64,000 bases of DNA from Paenarthrobacter histidinolovorans. GTDB taxonomy: Bacteria > Actinomycetota > Actinomycetes > Actinomycetales > Micrococcaceae. Below, one piece after another: positions 1 through 8,463 of the stretch. The first letter of the stretch is position 1. Every line of letters starts with the position of its first letter. Location of the stretch: assembly GCF_014647595.1 (NCBI RefSeq), contig NZ_BMPM01000002.1:124001-188000 (forward strand), read 5' to 3'. The notes below the pieces were generated by a model. It did not search any database. It saw nothing but the letters and a program-made list of their open reading frames with translations, and was not told the origin of the DNA. The position numbers and the translations under genes are program-made.

Positions 1-649
1 TGTCGGAGGCGTTCCATCCCACCTTGTTGTAGGGCTTTTCCGCGGTGAAACCCGGCGTGTCCGTGGGCACCAGGATGGTTGAAATTTCCTTCTTGGTGCT
101 GCCGTCAGCGTTTTCCTTCCGGCCGGTCACTGCCGTGACGGTGACAAGCGTGGTGATGTCAGTGCCGGAGTTGGTGATGAACTCCTTGTTGCCGTTGATG
201 ACCCACTGCCCGTTTTCCAAGATGGCGTGCGTCTTGGTGCCGCCGGCATCGGAACCAGCCTCACGCTCCGTCAAGCCGAAACCGGCCAAGGACCGTCCGG
301 ACGCCAATTGCGGCAGCCACTCCTGCTTCTGTTCTTCGGTTCCGAAACGGTAGACCGGCATGGCGCCCAGGGACACCCCGGCTTCCAAGGTGATGGCCAC
401 TGACTGGTCCACGCGCCCCAGCTGTTCCAACGCCAAGGCGAGCGCGAAGTAGTCTCCGCCCATCCCGCCGAATTCCTCGGGGAACGGCAGGCCGAAGAGG
501 CCCATCTCCCCCATCTGCTTGACCACTTCGTATGGGAAGCTGTGCTCTTCGTCGTGCTTGGCGGAGACGGGGGCTACTACCTCGTCCGCGAACTCCCGGA
601 CGGAGTCGCTGAGGTCCTGGTATTCCTCATTCAGGTCAAACGTGCTCAT
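1..649 (-). CDS. Acyl-CoA dehydrogenase, isovaleryl-CoA type (partial, C-terminus outside window)
   Basis: Only the first 216 residues are visible; the reading frame runs off the left edge of the window without a stop. It begins [13 protein letters not shown] and contains the acyl-CoA dehydrogenase N-terminal and middle-domain signatures, including GFGLTEREAGSDAGG and the following WVINGNKEFITN strand. The family is cytosolic, FAD-dependent and oxidises acyl-CoA to enoyl-CoA. The ATG overlaps the stop of the upstream biotin carboxylase gene in an ATGA, so translation is probably coupled. Sitting behind the two carboxylase genes, its best reading is isovaleryl-CoA dehydrogenase of leucine breakdown, but the catalytic glutamate region is not in the window, so the substrate is inferred from context. 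Confidence 0.9.
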   Translation of the reverse strand, partial: MSTFDLNEEYQDLSDSVREFADEVVAPVSAKHDEEHSFPYEVVKQMGEMGLFGLPFPEEFGGMGGDYFALALALEQLGRVDQSVAITLEAGVSLGAMPVYRFGTEEQKQEWLPQLASGRSLAGFGLTEREAGSDAGGTKTHAILENGQWVINGNKEFITNSGTDITTLVTVTAVTGRKENADGSTKKEISTILVPTDTPGFTAEKPYNKVGWNASD

Positions 650-2856
650 GGTTGGACTTCCTTGTCTGTGTTCTTGCCAGTGTTGGTGTTCCCGCTGGCG
701 GAGGCCGCTTCCTCGTCGGCGACGGCGACGTGAATGGTGGCGAGCACCTGGTCTGCTTTGACGAGGTCGCCTGGTTTGCTGGTGAGATGAACCGTTCCGG
801 CGACGGACGCCACCAGTTGGTGCTCCATTTTCATGGCTTCAACTGCCAGGAGGACCTGCCCTTCCTCAACTACGTCACCGTTGGCCACGGACACGGAAAC
901 CACGGTCCCCGGCATGGGCGAGCGCACCTCCGGATCGGCGGCTCCTTCCACGCGCTGGATCCCTGCGAGTGTCCGCCGCAGTCGTTCGGCCCGGTCCAGG
1001 ACCTCAAGCCGGCAGGACCAGCCATCGTTGCTCACGAATATCTCCCGTGGGGCGTCCGCAGTGCCCACCGCGTAGGTGACCTGTCCGCCGTCGAACTCCA
1101 CGGTTATCCCGGTGCCGCTGCGTTCTGCCACCCGAACGCCGACCGGTTCGCCGGCGTCGATCCTTGCCGTCACGGCGCCGGCTTTTTCGGTGATGGCGAC
1201 CGTAGCCATGCCGGCGCCGGGCAGGCCGAGGGTCGCGGTCCAGGCACCGTTTGCGCCAACGCGCCAGGCATCAGGGGTCCTCCACGCATCTCCCGCGCTC
1301 GCCGGTTCAGGCCGTTCAAGCCACAGCGTCAGGGCGGCAGCGATCAGTTCCCGGGGACCCGCGTGCCGGAACTCCATGGACGGCAGCTTGCGTTCGATCA
1401 GCCCGGTGTCGAGGTGCCCGGCCCGGACGTCGGAATCGTTGATCAGGAGTCGAAGGTACTCGACGTTCGTGTCCACGCCCAGCAGCGTGTAACGGCCCAG
1501 TGCAGCATCCAAGGTGTCCAGAGCAGCGGCCCTGTCCGCGCCCCACGCGATAACTTTGGCGAGCATGGGATCGTAGTCGCCCGTGATCTGCAGCTGGTCC
1601 CGCATGGCCGAGTCGATCCGCACATTGGCGTGGGCCTTTTGCTCTCCTGAAACGGTTGCATCCGCCGCACCGTGCTCGGCAAGGGCCACCACCCGTCCCA
1701 TGGACGGCATGAAGTTCCTCTCGGGCACCTCCGCGTAGACCCGCGCCTCCACGGCATGGCCCTGAAGCACGACGTCGGACTGCGCCACGGTGAGCACCTC
1801 ACCGGCGGCGATCCTCACCTGCCATTCAACGAGGTCGATACCCGTGACCATTTCCGTGACAGGATGCTCCACCTGCAGCCGGGTGTTCATCTCCATGAAG
1901 AAGAACTCATCCGGATGTTCGTCGGATACCAGGAACTCGACGGTTCCGGCGCCGCTGTAGTTGACCGACCGGGCCGCGTTGCAGGCCGCCTCGCCGATCC
2001 GCGTCCGCTGGGCAGCGCCGTCCGCCAGCGATTCAAAGAGGGCGGAAGGAGCTTCTTCAATAACCTTTTGGTGCCGGCGTTGCAGGGAGCATTCGCGTTC
2101 GCCAAGATGGATGACGTTGCCGTGGTTGTCGGCCAGGACCTGTACCTCAATGTGCCGGGGAGCCCTGATGAGCCGCTCCAGGAACAGAGTGTCGTCGCCG
2201 AAGGCGGACGCCGCCACGCGCCTCGCCGTCAAAAGCGTGGAGGCCATATCCTCGGCCCGTTCCACAACGTGCATGCCCTTGCCGCCGCCGCCAGCAGATG
2301 GCTTGATCAGCAGGGGAAATCCGACGTCGGGTGCTGCTTCCAGCAGGTCCTGGTCGGTGAGTCCGGGCTTGGCGATGCCGGGAACGCACGGAACGTCATA
2401 GGCCATCACGTGGTTCTTGGAGCGGATCTTGTCGCCCATCACTTCGATGGCGCCGATGCCGGGACCGATGAAAGTGATGCCCGCGGCATCCAGGGCTTTG
2501 GCGAACTCCACGTTCTCGGACAGGAAACCGTAACCCGGATGAACGGCCTCCGCTCCACTGCGGCGGCAAGCATCGATGATGGCGTCGATCTTCAAGTAGC
2601 TCTCCGCAGGCGACGTTCCACCAATGGCGACGGCGGTATCGGCCAGCGCTACGTGTTTTGCGTCCTCGTCCGCGTCCGAATACACGGCGACCGAGCGGAT
2701 GCCCATGTCCCTCAGGGTCCGGATGACCCGGCAGGCGATTTCACCGCGGTTGGCAACAAGGACGGCAGTAAAGGTTTGTGCTGGGGCTGTTGGGGCTGGG
2801 GCTGTTGGGGCTGGGGCTGTTGGGGCTGGGGCTGTTGTTGGCAGGGTCATGGTCAC
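646..2856 (-). CDS. Acyl-CoA carboxylase alpha subunit (biotin carboxylase plus biotin carrier), methylcrotonyl-CoA carboxylase type
   Basis: A 736-residue protein that carboxylates its own biotin with ATP and bicarbonate and hands the carboxyl group to the beta subunit encoded just upstream. The biotin carboxylase N-domain starts at [20 protein letters not shown], the ATP-grasp core carries [11 protein letters not shown] and the biotin carboxylase C-domain has [16 protein letters not shown]. The C-terminal carrier domain has the biotinylation motif EAMKMEH, with the lysine near residue 676. The start is GTG within a GTGA overlap with the upstream stop; an ATG lies two codons further in. An unusual N-terminal leader of repeated Pro-Thr-Ala-Pro-Ala, absent from ordinary biotin carboxylases, is encoded by a 15-bp tandem repeat. 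The methylcrotonyl-CoA role rests on the gene neighbours. Confidence 0.93.
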   Translation of the reverse strand: MTMTLPTTAPAPTAPAPTAPAPTAPAQTFTAVLVANRGEIACRVIRTLRDMGIRSVAVYSDADEDAKHVALADTAVAIGGTSPAESYLKIDAIIDACRRSGAEAVHPGYGFLSENVEFAKALDAAGITFIGPGIGAIEVMGDKIRSKNHVMAYDVPCVPGIAKPGLTDQDLLEAAPDVGFPLLIKPSAGGGGKGMHVVERAEDMASTLLTARRVAASAFGDDTLFLERLIRAPRHIEVQVLADNHGNVIHLGERECSLQRRHQKVIEEAPSALFESLADGAAQRTRIGEAACNAARSVNYSGAGTVEFLVSDEHPDEFFFMEMNTRLQVEHPVTEMVTGIDLVEWQVRIAAGEVLTVAQSDVVLQGHAVEARVYAEVPERNFMPSMGRVVALAEHGAADATVSGEQKAHANVRIDSAMRDQLQITGDYDPMLAKVIAWGADRAAALDTLDAALGRYTLLGVDTNVEYLRLLINDSDVRAGHLDTGLIERKLPSMEFRHAGPRELIAAALTLWLERPEPASAGDAWRTPDAWRVGANGAWTATLGLPGAGMATVAITEKAGAVTARIDAGEPVGVRVAERSGTGITVEFDGGQVTYAVGTADAPREIFVSNDGWSCRLEVLDRAERLRRTLAGIQRVEGAADPEVRSPMPGTVVSVSVANGDVVEEGQVLLAVEAMKMEHQLVASVAGTVHLTSKPGDLVKADQVLATIHVAVADEEAASASGNTNTGKNTDKEVQP
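2781..2837. repeat. 15-bp tandem repeat, about 3.8 copies, in the biotin carboxylase N-terminus
   Basis: Three perfect copies of ctggggctgttgggg and a partial fourth lie head to tail. The period is a multiple of three, so each unit adds five residues (Ala/Pro/Thr) in front of the biotin carboxylase fold without breaking the frame. The identical copies suggest recent slippage or unequal exchange. Confidence 0.95.
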
Positions 2857-4478
2857 ATCCTGAAGAGACCGAAGGAGGTTTCGGGCAGTGGCGGGCGGGA
2901 GACGACGTCGAGGGCCATGCCCAGGACTCGCCGGGTGTCAGCGGGGTCGATGATGCCGTCGTCCCACAGCCTCGCGGTGGAATAGTAAGGGCTTCCCTGG
3001 TCCTCGTACTGTTGCTTGATGGGAGCTTTGAAAGCTTCCTCATCCTCGGCGGGCCATTCCTGGCCTGCGGCCTCGTACTGGTCCCTCTTGACGGTGGCCA
3101 GGACGCTGGAAGCCTGGTTTCCGCCCATGACCGAGATGCGGGCAGCCGGCCACATCCAGAGGAACCGTGGCGAGTAAGCCCGGCCGCACATGGAGTAGTT
3201 GCCGGCTCCGAACGAACCGCCGATCACCACCGTCAGTTTCGGCACCCTGGCCGTGGCTACTGCAGTGACCATCTTGGCGCCGTTCTTGGCAATGCCGCCC
3301 TGCTCGTAGTCCTTGCCCACCATGAAGCCCGAGAGGTTCTGCAGGAAGATCAAGGGAATGCCGCGTTGATCGCAGAGCTCGATGAAGTGGGCTCCCTTTA
3401 AGGACGATTCGCTGAAGAGGACCCCATTGTTGGCCACGATGCCCACCGGATGCCCATGCAGGTGCGCGAACCCGGTCACCAGGGTGGTGCCGTAATTCGT
3501 CTTGAATTCGTGGAATTCGGACCCGTCAACGAGTCTCGCGATGACTTCGCGGACGTCATACTGGGCGTTCACGTCCGTGGGAACCACGCCATAGAGCTCT
3601 GAAGGGTCGACGACGGGCGGCAGGACGACGTCGGACACGTCCCATGCCGGCTGCGCCGGCTTCGGCAACGTCGCCACGATGTCCCGGACGATTTCCAGCG
3701 CGTGCTGATCGTTCTCGGCCAGGTGGTCCGTGACCCCGGAAATCCTCGAGTGAACGTCGCCGCCGCCAAGTTCTTCGGCCGTGACGATCTCGCCGATCGC
3801 TGCCTTAACCAACGGAGGTCCGCCCAGGAAAATGGTGCCTTGGTTCCGGACAATGACCGTCTCATCGCTCATCGCCGGCACATATGCGCCACCGGCCGTG
3901 CAGGAGCCCATCACGGAGGCGATCTGCGGGATCTTGGCGGCAGACATCCTGGCCTGGTTGTAGAAGATCCGGCCGAAGTGTTCTTTGTCCGGGAAGACCT
4001 CGTCCTGCTTGGGAAGGAACGCTCCCCCGGAATCCACCAAATAGATGCACGGAAGCTTGTTCTCGAGCGCAATTTCCTGGGCCCGGAGGTGCTTCTTCAC
4101 GGTCATGGGATAGTAGGTTCCGCCCTTGACCGTGGCGTCATTGGAGATGACCAGGACGTGCCGGCCATGGACCAGGCCAATGCCGGCGATCACCCCGGCG
4201 CCGGGAGAATCGTCGTCGTACATGCCGTTGGCCGCCAATGGAGCGATCTCAAGGAAAGGGCTGCCGTCATCGAGCAGGTAGTCGATGCGTTCCCGCGGCA
4301 GGAGCTTACCGCGGGCGATGTGCCGCTGGCGGGATTTTTCCGGTCCGCCCAGGGCTGCCGTTGCAAGGCGCTCCCTTAGTTCCTCCACCAGGGCACGTTG
4401 CGCCTCCTGGTTGGCTTCAAAGGTGCCGGTGGCGGCTCCCGTCAGACTGGCAATTGTCTCCATCGACCCCTGTTCCAT
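2853..4478 (-). CDS. Acyl-CoA carboxylase beta subunit (carboxyltransferase), methylcrotonyl-CoA carboxylase type
   Basis: A 541-residue carboxyltransferase, the usual length for a methylcrotonyl-CoA carboxylase beta chain. It moves the carboxyl group from biotin to the acyl-CoA. The N-half has [18 protein letters not shown] and [16 protein letters not shown], the crotonase-like oxyanion loops. The C-half has [19 protein letters not shown] and [20 protein letters not shown], both typical of the MCC group. It is the first gene of the minus-strand operon and overlaps the alpha subunit by 4 nt. A second ATG 15 nt downstream has a better-placed AGGGG ribosome site, so the true start may be at 4463. 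Two tandem candidate operators lie just upstream. Confidence 0.93.
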   Translation of the reverse strand: MEQGSMETIASLTGAATGTFEANQEAQRALVEELRERLATAALGGPEKSRQRHIARGKLLPRERIDYLLDDGSPFLEIAPLAANGMYDDDSPGAGVIAGIGLVHGRHVLVISNDATVKGGTYYPMTVKKHLRAQEIALENKLPCIYLVDSGGAFLPKQDEVFPDKEHFGRIFYNQARMSAAKIPQIASVMGSCTAGGAYVPAMSDETVIVRNQGTIFLGGPPLVKAAIGEIVTAEELGGGDVHSRISGVTDHLAENDQHALEIVRDIVATLPKPAQPAWDVSDVVLPPVVDPSELYGVVPTDVNAQYDVREVIARLVDGSEFHEFKTNYGTTLVTGFAHLHGHPVGIVANNGVLFSESSLKGAHFIELCDQRGIPLIFLQNLSGFMVGKDYEQGGIAKNGAKMVTAVATARVPKLTVVIGGSFGAGNYSMCGRAYSPRFLWMWPAARISVMGGNQASSVLATVKRDQYEAAGQEWPAEDEEAFKAPIKQQYEDQGSPYYSTARLWDDGIIDPADTRRVLGMALDVVSRPPLPETSFGLFRM

Positions 4479-4498
4479 TCCCGGCTCACCGCCATTTC

Positions 4499-4544
4499 GG
4501 TTAGTGCCGCGTAACTGAAATTTAGGTTAGTCTTTATTAACTGA
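4499..4544. promoter_or_regulatory. Two tandem candidate operators GGTTAGT-N7-AACTGA between the liu operon and its TetR gene
   Basis: The element GGTTAGT-N7-AACTGA occurs at 4499-4518 and again at 4525-4544, an exact 26-bp period with unrelated N7 cores. Inside each, TTAGT-N8-ACTGA is an imperfect inverted repeat (4 of 5 arm positions). They sit between divergent starts, where a TetR regulator would control both itself and the operon. Assignment as the binding site is inference. Confidence 0.6.
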
Positions 4545-4603
4545 TATGTCCAGCACAGAGGGCTCCTGGCCCGTTGCGTTGGTATGGGCACAAGGAGGAC
4601 ATC

Positions 4604-5236
4604 GTGACAGCAAGCCCGGAAGCACACGCCGAAGGCCACCGTGCCGCCACAACCCAACGGAGCCAGGCCAAAGAACTCCGCCGGTTGGCACTGCTGTCAG
4701 CTGCAGCCGGCCTTTTTGCGGACAACGGATTCAGCCGGGTTTCACTGGAAGACCTGGGAGCCGCAGCCGGCGTCAGTGGACCGGCCGTGTACCGGCACTT
4801 TCCTGGAAAGCAGGGAGTCCTCGGTGAACTCCTCCTCAGTGTCAGCCGCGACCTGCTGGACGGCGGTCGTCGCGTAGCAGCGGAGGCCGGCAGTCCCGAG
4901 GACGCCTTGAAAGCCTTGGTGGCGTTCCAAGTGGACTTCGCCCTGAGCAACCCGGATGTCATCCGGGTACAGGACCGCGATTTCACCAGCCTCAGTGAGG
5001 CAGACCAGGCCGAGGTCCGCTCCTTGCAACGCAGTTATGTGGAGACCTGGGTTGACGTCCTGGCCAGGATTCACGCCGGCGCGGATGTCGCGGGCCTGCG
5101 CGTCCGGGCACACGCCGCCTTTGGGTTGATCAACTCCACCCCGCACTCTGTGCGGCATCACGGCCGGAAGATCGCGGTGAAATCCGCGAGGCCCATTCTG
5201 GAGCAGATGGCTTTGGCTGCCCTGACATCTGCCTGA
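4604..5236 (+). CDS. TetR family transcriptional regulator, divergent from the leucine catabolism operon
   Basis: A 210-residue TetR-type repressor. The start is placed at GTG 4604 because AAGGAGG lies six bases upstream; an in-frame TTG 30 nt earlier has no ribosome site. The helix-turn-helix is in residues of about 30-70, with FADNGFSRVSLEDLG followed by SGPAVYRHFPGKQGVLGELL, the family hallmark. The C-terminal part is an all-helical ligand domain. It is divergent from the carboxylase operon, with two tandem candidate operators in the gap. The likely inducer is a leucine or isovalerate-derived CoA ester; that is inference from context. Confidence 0.88.
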   Translation: MTASPEAHAEGHRAATTQRSQAKELRRLALLSAAAGLFADNGFSRVSLEDLGAAAGVSGPAVYRHFPGKQGVLGELLLSVSRDLLDGGRRVAAEAGSPEDALKALVAFQVDFALSNPDVIRVQDRDFTSLSEADQAEVRSLQRSYVETWVDVLARIHAGADVAGLRVRAHAAFGLINSTPHSVRHHGRKIAVKSARPILEQMALAALTSA

Positions 5237-5311
5237 TCGATTTTTTAGAACCTGGAGCAGCCGTCCGGGTGCAGGGCCAATAATGTCCGACCCTGGTGAA
5301 ATGCTTTAAAC

Positions 5312-7144
5312 ATGGAAGCTATGGGGCAACTGACAGCAGAGTGGGCGGCATCGTCCCCTGCTGTCGCTGCCCTGGCCGCGAGCCACTCACGGCGATACCC
5401 GGGCAACTTCCAGTGGATCAAGGGGTCGACGGCGGTAGCCACCTCCATCGGCCGCTTCCACGGTGTTGGGCTACTCACCGACGAGGCCACTTTCTCCGGA
5501 AATGCAGGACGCCGGGAACGCGCGTCGGTTGCGGGGTCAGATCTCGCGACACTTTTTGACAGCGGCAAGGCTCTTCTGGACTCCGCACGGCAGACGTTCG
5601 CCGGGCAGGCGCCCTCATTCAGTGTGGAGAAGGCGGCCGACTTTGCCGGCATGATCGAGGACATCTCGCGGTCGATCGAGTACCTCCAGGTGGTCGCGGC
5701 CCAGGCTGTGGAACGGACCCGGCGCGAGGCGCAGGCGCGGCAGTCAGGGGCGTCCGGGGCACAGGAATGGCGGACGGGGTGGACCGAACCAGACGGTGGC
5801 ACAGGTGCTGGTGCTGGGGCTGTGGCTGGTGCTGTGAGTAGTTCTGGGGCGGGTGCTGGTTCCGTGGCTGCTGGTGCTGGTGCTGGTGCTGGTGCTGGTG
5901 GCAGTGTTTTGGATGATGGGTACCGGAACGCGGCCGAATTCCTCCGGGCCCGGCTGCGGATCGGCATCAGCGAAGCCCGGCGCCGGCTCGCCCTCACAAC
6001 CGACGTCCTGCCCGGGACAGGAATAACCGGCCACCACGTCCCGGCCCGGCGCGAACACCTCGCCCAAGCCCTCGCCACCGCACAAATACCGTCACGGTCC
6101 GCCACGATCATCAGCACCACCCTGGACAAAGTCCAACACCTCACCGACCCGGAGACCCTCACCCGCATCGAACACGCCCTCACCACCACCGCAGCACAAT
6201 CCGACCCCGACTTCGTCACCACCATGGCCAAACGCTGGATCGACCGCATCGACCAAGACGGCCCCGAACCCACCGAAGAAACCCTCCGCCACACCCAAGG
6301 CGCGTTCCTCCGCCGCCGACGCCGCTACGGCCTGCACCACCTCGAAATCTTCGCCACCACCGAACAATACGAAACCCTCGCCACCGCCATGAACACCGCC
6401 ACCAACCCCCGACTCACCACCACCCCAACCGGCAAAGCAGGAACACCAACCGGCCCGGAACTGGACCGGCGCTCCCGTGCCCAGAAACTCCTCGACGGCC
6501 TCGTCGGCGCCTGCGCAGTCGCGATGACCACCAGCAAACTGCCCTCCAACGGCGGACTCCGACCCCAACTCACCGTCACCGTCGACCACCGCGAGCTCTT
6601 CAGCCAACTCACCAGCACCACAAAGCCCAACGGAACCGATCAGCACGGCACCCGGACCCAGCCCGACGCCAGCACCCCCACCCAGTACGGCCCCCGGAAC
6701 ACCAACAGCACCGTCAGCACCGGCAGCGCGACCTTCACCGGCCCACTGCACCCCAACACCATCCGCAAAATAGCCTGCGACGCCGAAATCCTCCCCGTCC
6801 TGCTCGGCACCGACTCCCAAATCCTCGACATCGGCCGCACCACCCGGATCTTCCCACCCCACATCCGCAAAGCCATCACCGCCCGCGACGGCGGCTGCGC
6901 CTTCCCCGACTGCACCCTCCCCGCACCCTGGTGCGAAGCCCACCACATCACCTACTGGTCACACGGCGGCACCACAGGAACCAACAACGGCACCCTCCTC
7001 TGCTCCCACCACCACCACCTCATCCACAAAGAACAATGGACCATCACCATCAACACCGGCATCCCCTGGTTCATCCCCCCACCCCACATCGACCCCCACC
7101 AAACACCCCGCCGCAACCACCACCACACACCACCCAGAACATGA
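5312..7144 (+). CDS. DUF222 domain protein with C-terminal HNH endonuclease domain
   Basis: A 610-residue protein with the DUF222 architecture that is multi-copy in Arthrobacter relatives. A helical N-terminal region is followed by an Ala/Gly/Val low-complexity stretch (about residues 165-195) encoded by ggtgct-type repeats. The DUF222 core starts near AEFLRARLRIGISEARRR. The HNH nuclease domain near the C-terminus shows ARDGGCAFPDC, CEAHHITYWSHGG and NGTLLCSHHHHLIHK, with the paired zinc-binding cysteines and the HH catalytic pair intact. No intein, intron or homing context is visible, so the target and role are unknown. ATG 5312 is the first good start; codon use is strongly C-rich. Confidence 0.85.
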   Translation: MEAMGQLTAEWAASSPAVAALAASHSRRYPGNFQWIKGSTAVATSIGRFHGVGLLTDEATFSGNAGRRERASVAGSDLATLFDSGKALLDSARQTFAGQAPSFSVEKAADFAGMIEDISRSIEYLQVVAAQAVERTRREAQARQSGASGAQEWRTGWTEPDGGTGAGAGAVAGAVSSSGAGAGSVAAGAGAGAGAGGSVLDDGYRNAAEFLRARLRIGISEARRRLALTTDVLPGTGITGHHVPARREHLAQALATAQIPSRSATIISTTLDKVQHLTDPETLTRIEHALTTTAAQSDPDFVTTMAKRWIDRIDQDGPEPTEETLRHTQGAFLRRRRRYGLHHLEIFATTEQYETLATAMNTATNPRLTTTPTGKAGTPTGPELDRRSRAQKLLDGLVGACAVAMTTSKLPSNGGLRPQLTVTVDHRELFSQLTSTTKPNGTDQHGTRTQPDASTPTQYGPRNTNSTVSTGSATFTGPLHPNTIRKIACDAEILPVLLGTDSQILDIGRTTRIFPPHIRKAITARDGGCAFPDCTLPAPWCEAHHITYWSHGGTTGTNNGTLLCSHHHHLIHKEQWTITINTGIPWFIPPPHIDPHQTPRRNHHHTPPRT

Positions 7145-7479
7145 GCGCGGACGGGTAAACCAGCACCCGACCTGGCGCGCCACGTACCCAAGACAGAGGT
7201 GCGACCGTGCCAAACCGCGCCCCGACCAGGGCACCGCACCGCGAACCAGGGCACCGCGCCCCGACCAGGGCACCGCACCCCGAACCAGAGCACCGGGCCC
7301 GCTCCTGCCATGCGCACCCGTGCTCCGCCATGTGCTTGGGTCGCTCCCATATTCCTAGGACTCACAGAGCCTGCCTTAAGGGCTGCGCGCTGCGCGTGTG
7401 CCGCCTAGGCTGGAAGACCAAAGCCCTGCTGAAAACACAATGCACAGGGTAAGGTCCAGCCACTAACAAGGAGCACACC
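7145..7479. other. Intergenic region with GC-rich direct repeats
   Basis: A gap of 335 bp between the HNH gene and the SDR gene. From about 7215 to 7290 it holds alternating copies of GCCCCGACCAGGGCACCGC and the related CGAACCAGGGCACCGC, giving a period of about 36 bp for the double unit. I see no convincing gene in it. The last 60 bases carry the ribosome site of the next gene. Confidence 0.7.
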
Positions 7480-8352
7480 ATGAGGATTGCCGTCACCGGC
7501 GGAAGCGGGAAACTGGGCAGAAGTGTTGTCCGTCGGCTCACGGAGGATGGCCACCAGGTGCTCAACATGGACCGGGCCGGCACGCGCGGGCGAGGCTACG
7601 TCAGCGTGGACCTCCGGAATTACGGACAGGTCCTGGACGTCATCCTGGGCCTGGATGACCAACACGACGGCCTCGATGCGATCGTTCACCTGGCCGCCAT
7701 TCCCGCGCCGGGGCTCGCCCCCGACGCCGCGATCTTCGAAAACAACATGGTCTCCACCTACAACGTGTTTCAGGCAGCGCGGCGTGCGGGCATCAAGAAG
7801 GTTGTTTATGCATCGAGTGAGACCGTGCTGGGACTTCCCTTCGACATCGACCCTCCCTACATTCCGGTCGATGAGGAATACGCTGCACGCCCGGAAAGCA
7901 CCTACTCACTGGTCAAGCACCTCGAGGAGCAGATGGCCATCCAGCTGACGCGGTGGGATCCGGATCTGAGCATCACGGCGCTGCGTTTCTCCAATGTCAT
8001 GGACCCCGAGGACTACGACGCCTTTCCGTCCTTCGACAACGACGCCACACTGCGCAAATGGAACCTTTGGGGCTACATCGACGCCCGGGACGGCGCCCTC
8101 GCTGTGGTGCGTGCCCTTGAACATGGGGAACCGGGCTTCGAGACCTTCATCATCGCCGCCGCCGATACTGTGATGAGCCGAAGCAGCGCGGAGCTGGCAG
8201 CGGAAGTCTTCCCCGGCGTCGAGGTTCTCAAGGAACTGGGTGAACACGAAACCATGCTGTCCATCGACAAAGCGCGCAAACTGCTGGGTTTCGAACCGGA
8301 GCACAGTTGGCGCACGGTCCATTCCAACCGCACCACTCCCACAGAGGACTAG
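7480..8352 (+). CDS. NAD(P)-dependent epimerase/dehydratase-like oxidoreductase (extended SDR)
   Basis: A 290-residue extended short-chain dehydrogenase. The Rossmann glycine motif TGGSGKLG is at residues 6-13 and the catalytic pair Y142-x3-K146 is in the family position. The start ATG has AAGGAG seven bases upstream. The family uses NAD(P) on nucleotide sugars, uronates or related sugars. A uronate-dehydrogenase-like role is possible from size and motif spacing, but the substrate cannot be set from sequence. It stands alone, convergent with the dehydrogenase-complex operon. Confidence 0.83.
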   Translation: MRIAVTGGSGKLGRSVVRRLTEDGHQVLNMDRAGTRGRGYVSVDLRNYGQVLDVILGLDDQHDGLDAIVHLAAIPAPGLAPDAAIFENNMVSTYNVFQAARRAGIKKVVYASSETVLGLPFDIDPPYIPVDEEYAARPESTYSLVKHLEEQMAIQLTRWDPDLSITALRFSNVMDPEDYDAFPSFDNDATLRKWNLWGYIDARDGALAVVRALEHGEPGFETFIIAAADTVMSRSSAELAAEVFPGVEVLKELGEHETMLSIDKARKLLGFEPEHSWRTVHSNRTTPTED

Positions 8353-8394
8353 CGCTCAGCGAGGTCTGGCCACCATTGTGCCCCGACGCGCGAC

Positions 8395-8445
8395 GGCCCA
8401 TCCCTTAGCTGCAGTTTCCTGCAAGCACTCGTAAAGGGATGGGCC
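8395..8445. other. Inverted repeat between convergent genes
   Basis: GGCCCATCCCTT at 8395-8406 is the exact complement of AAGGGATGGGCC at 8434-8445, giving a 12-bp stem. It lies between two convergent genes, so it may end transcription from either side, but neither side has a T-run. Confidence 0.5.
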
Positions 8446-8463
8446 GGCGCAGCGTGGGACGCG

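Noticed and set aside
1672..2985. A 437-codon open frame on the plus strand opposite the biotin carboxylase
   Set aside because: It is the complement shadow of a clear family gene in GC-rich DNA, has no family motifs, and its start contains the 15-bp repeat.
5312..7144. Homing endonuclease or restriction gene
   Set aside because: No intron, intein or methyltransferase is adjacent; the DUF222/HNH architecture is a separate, widespread group.
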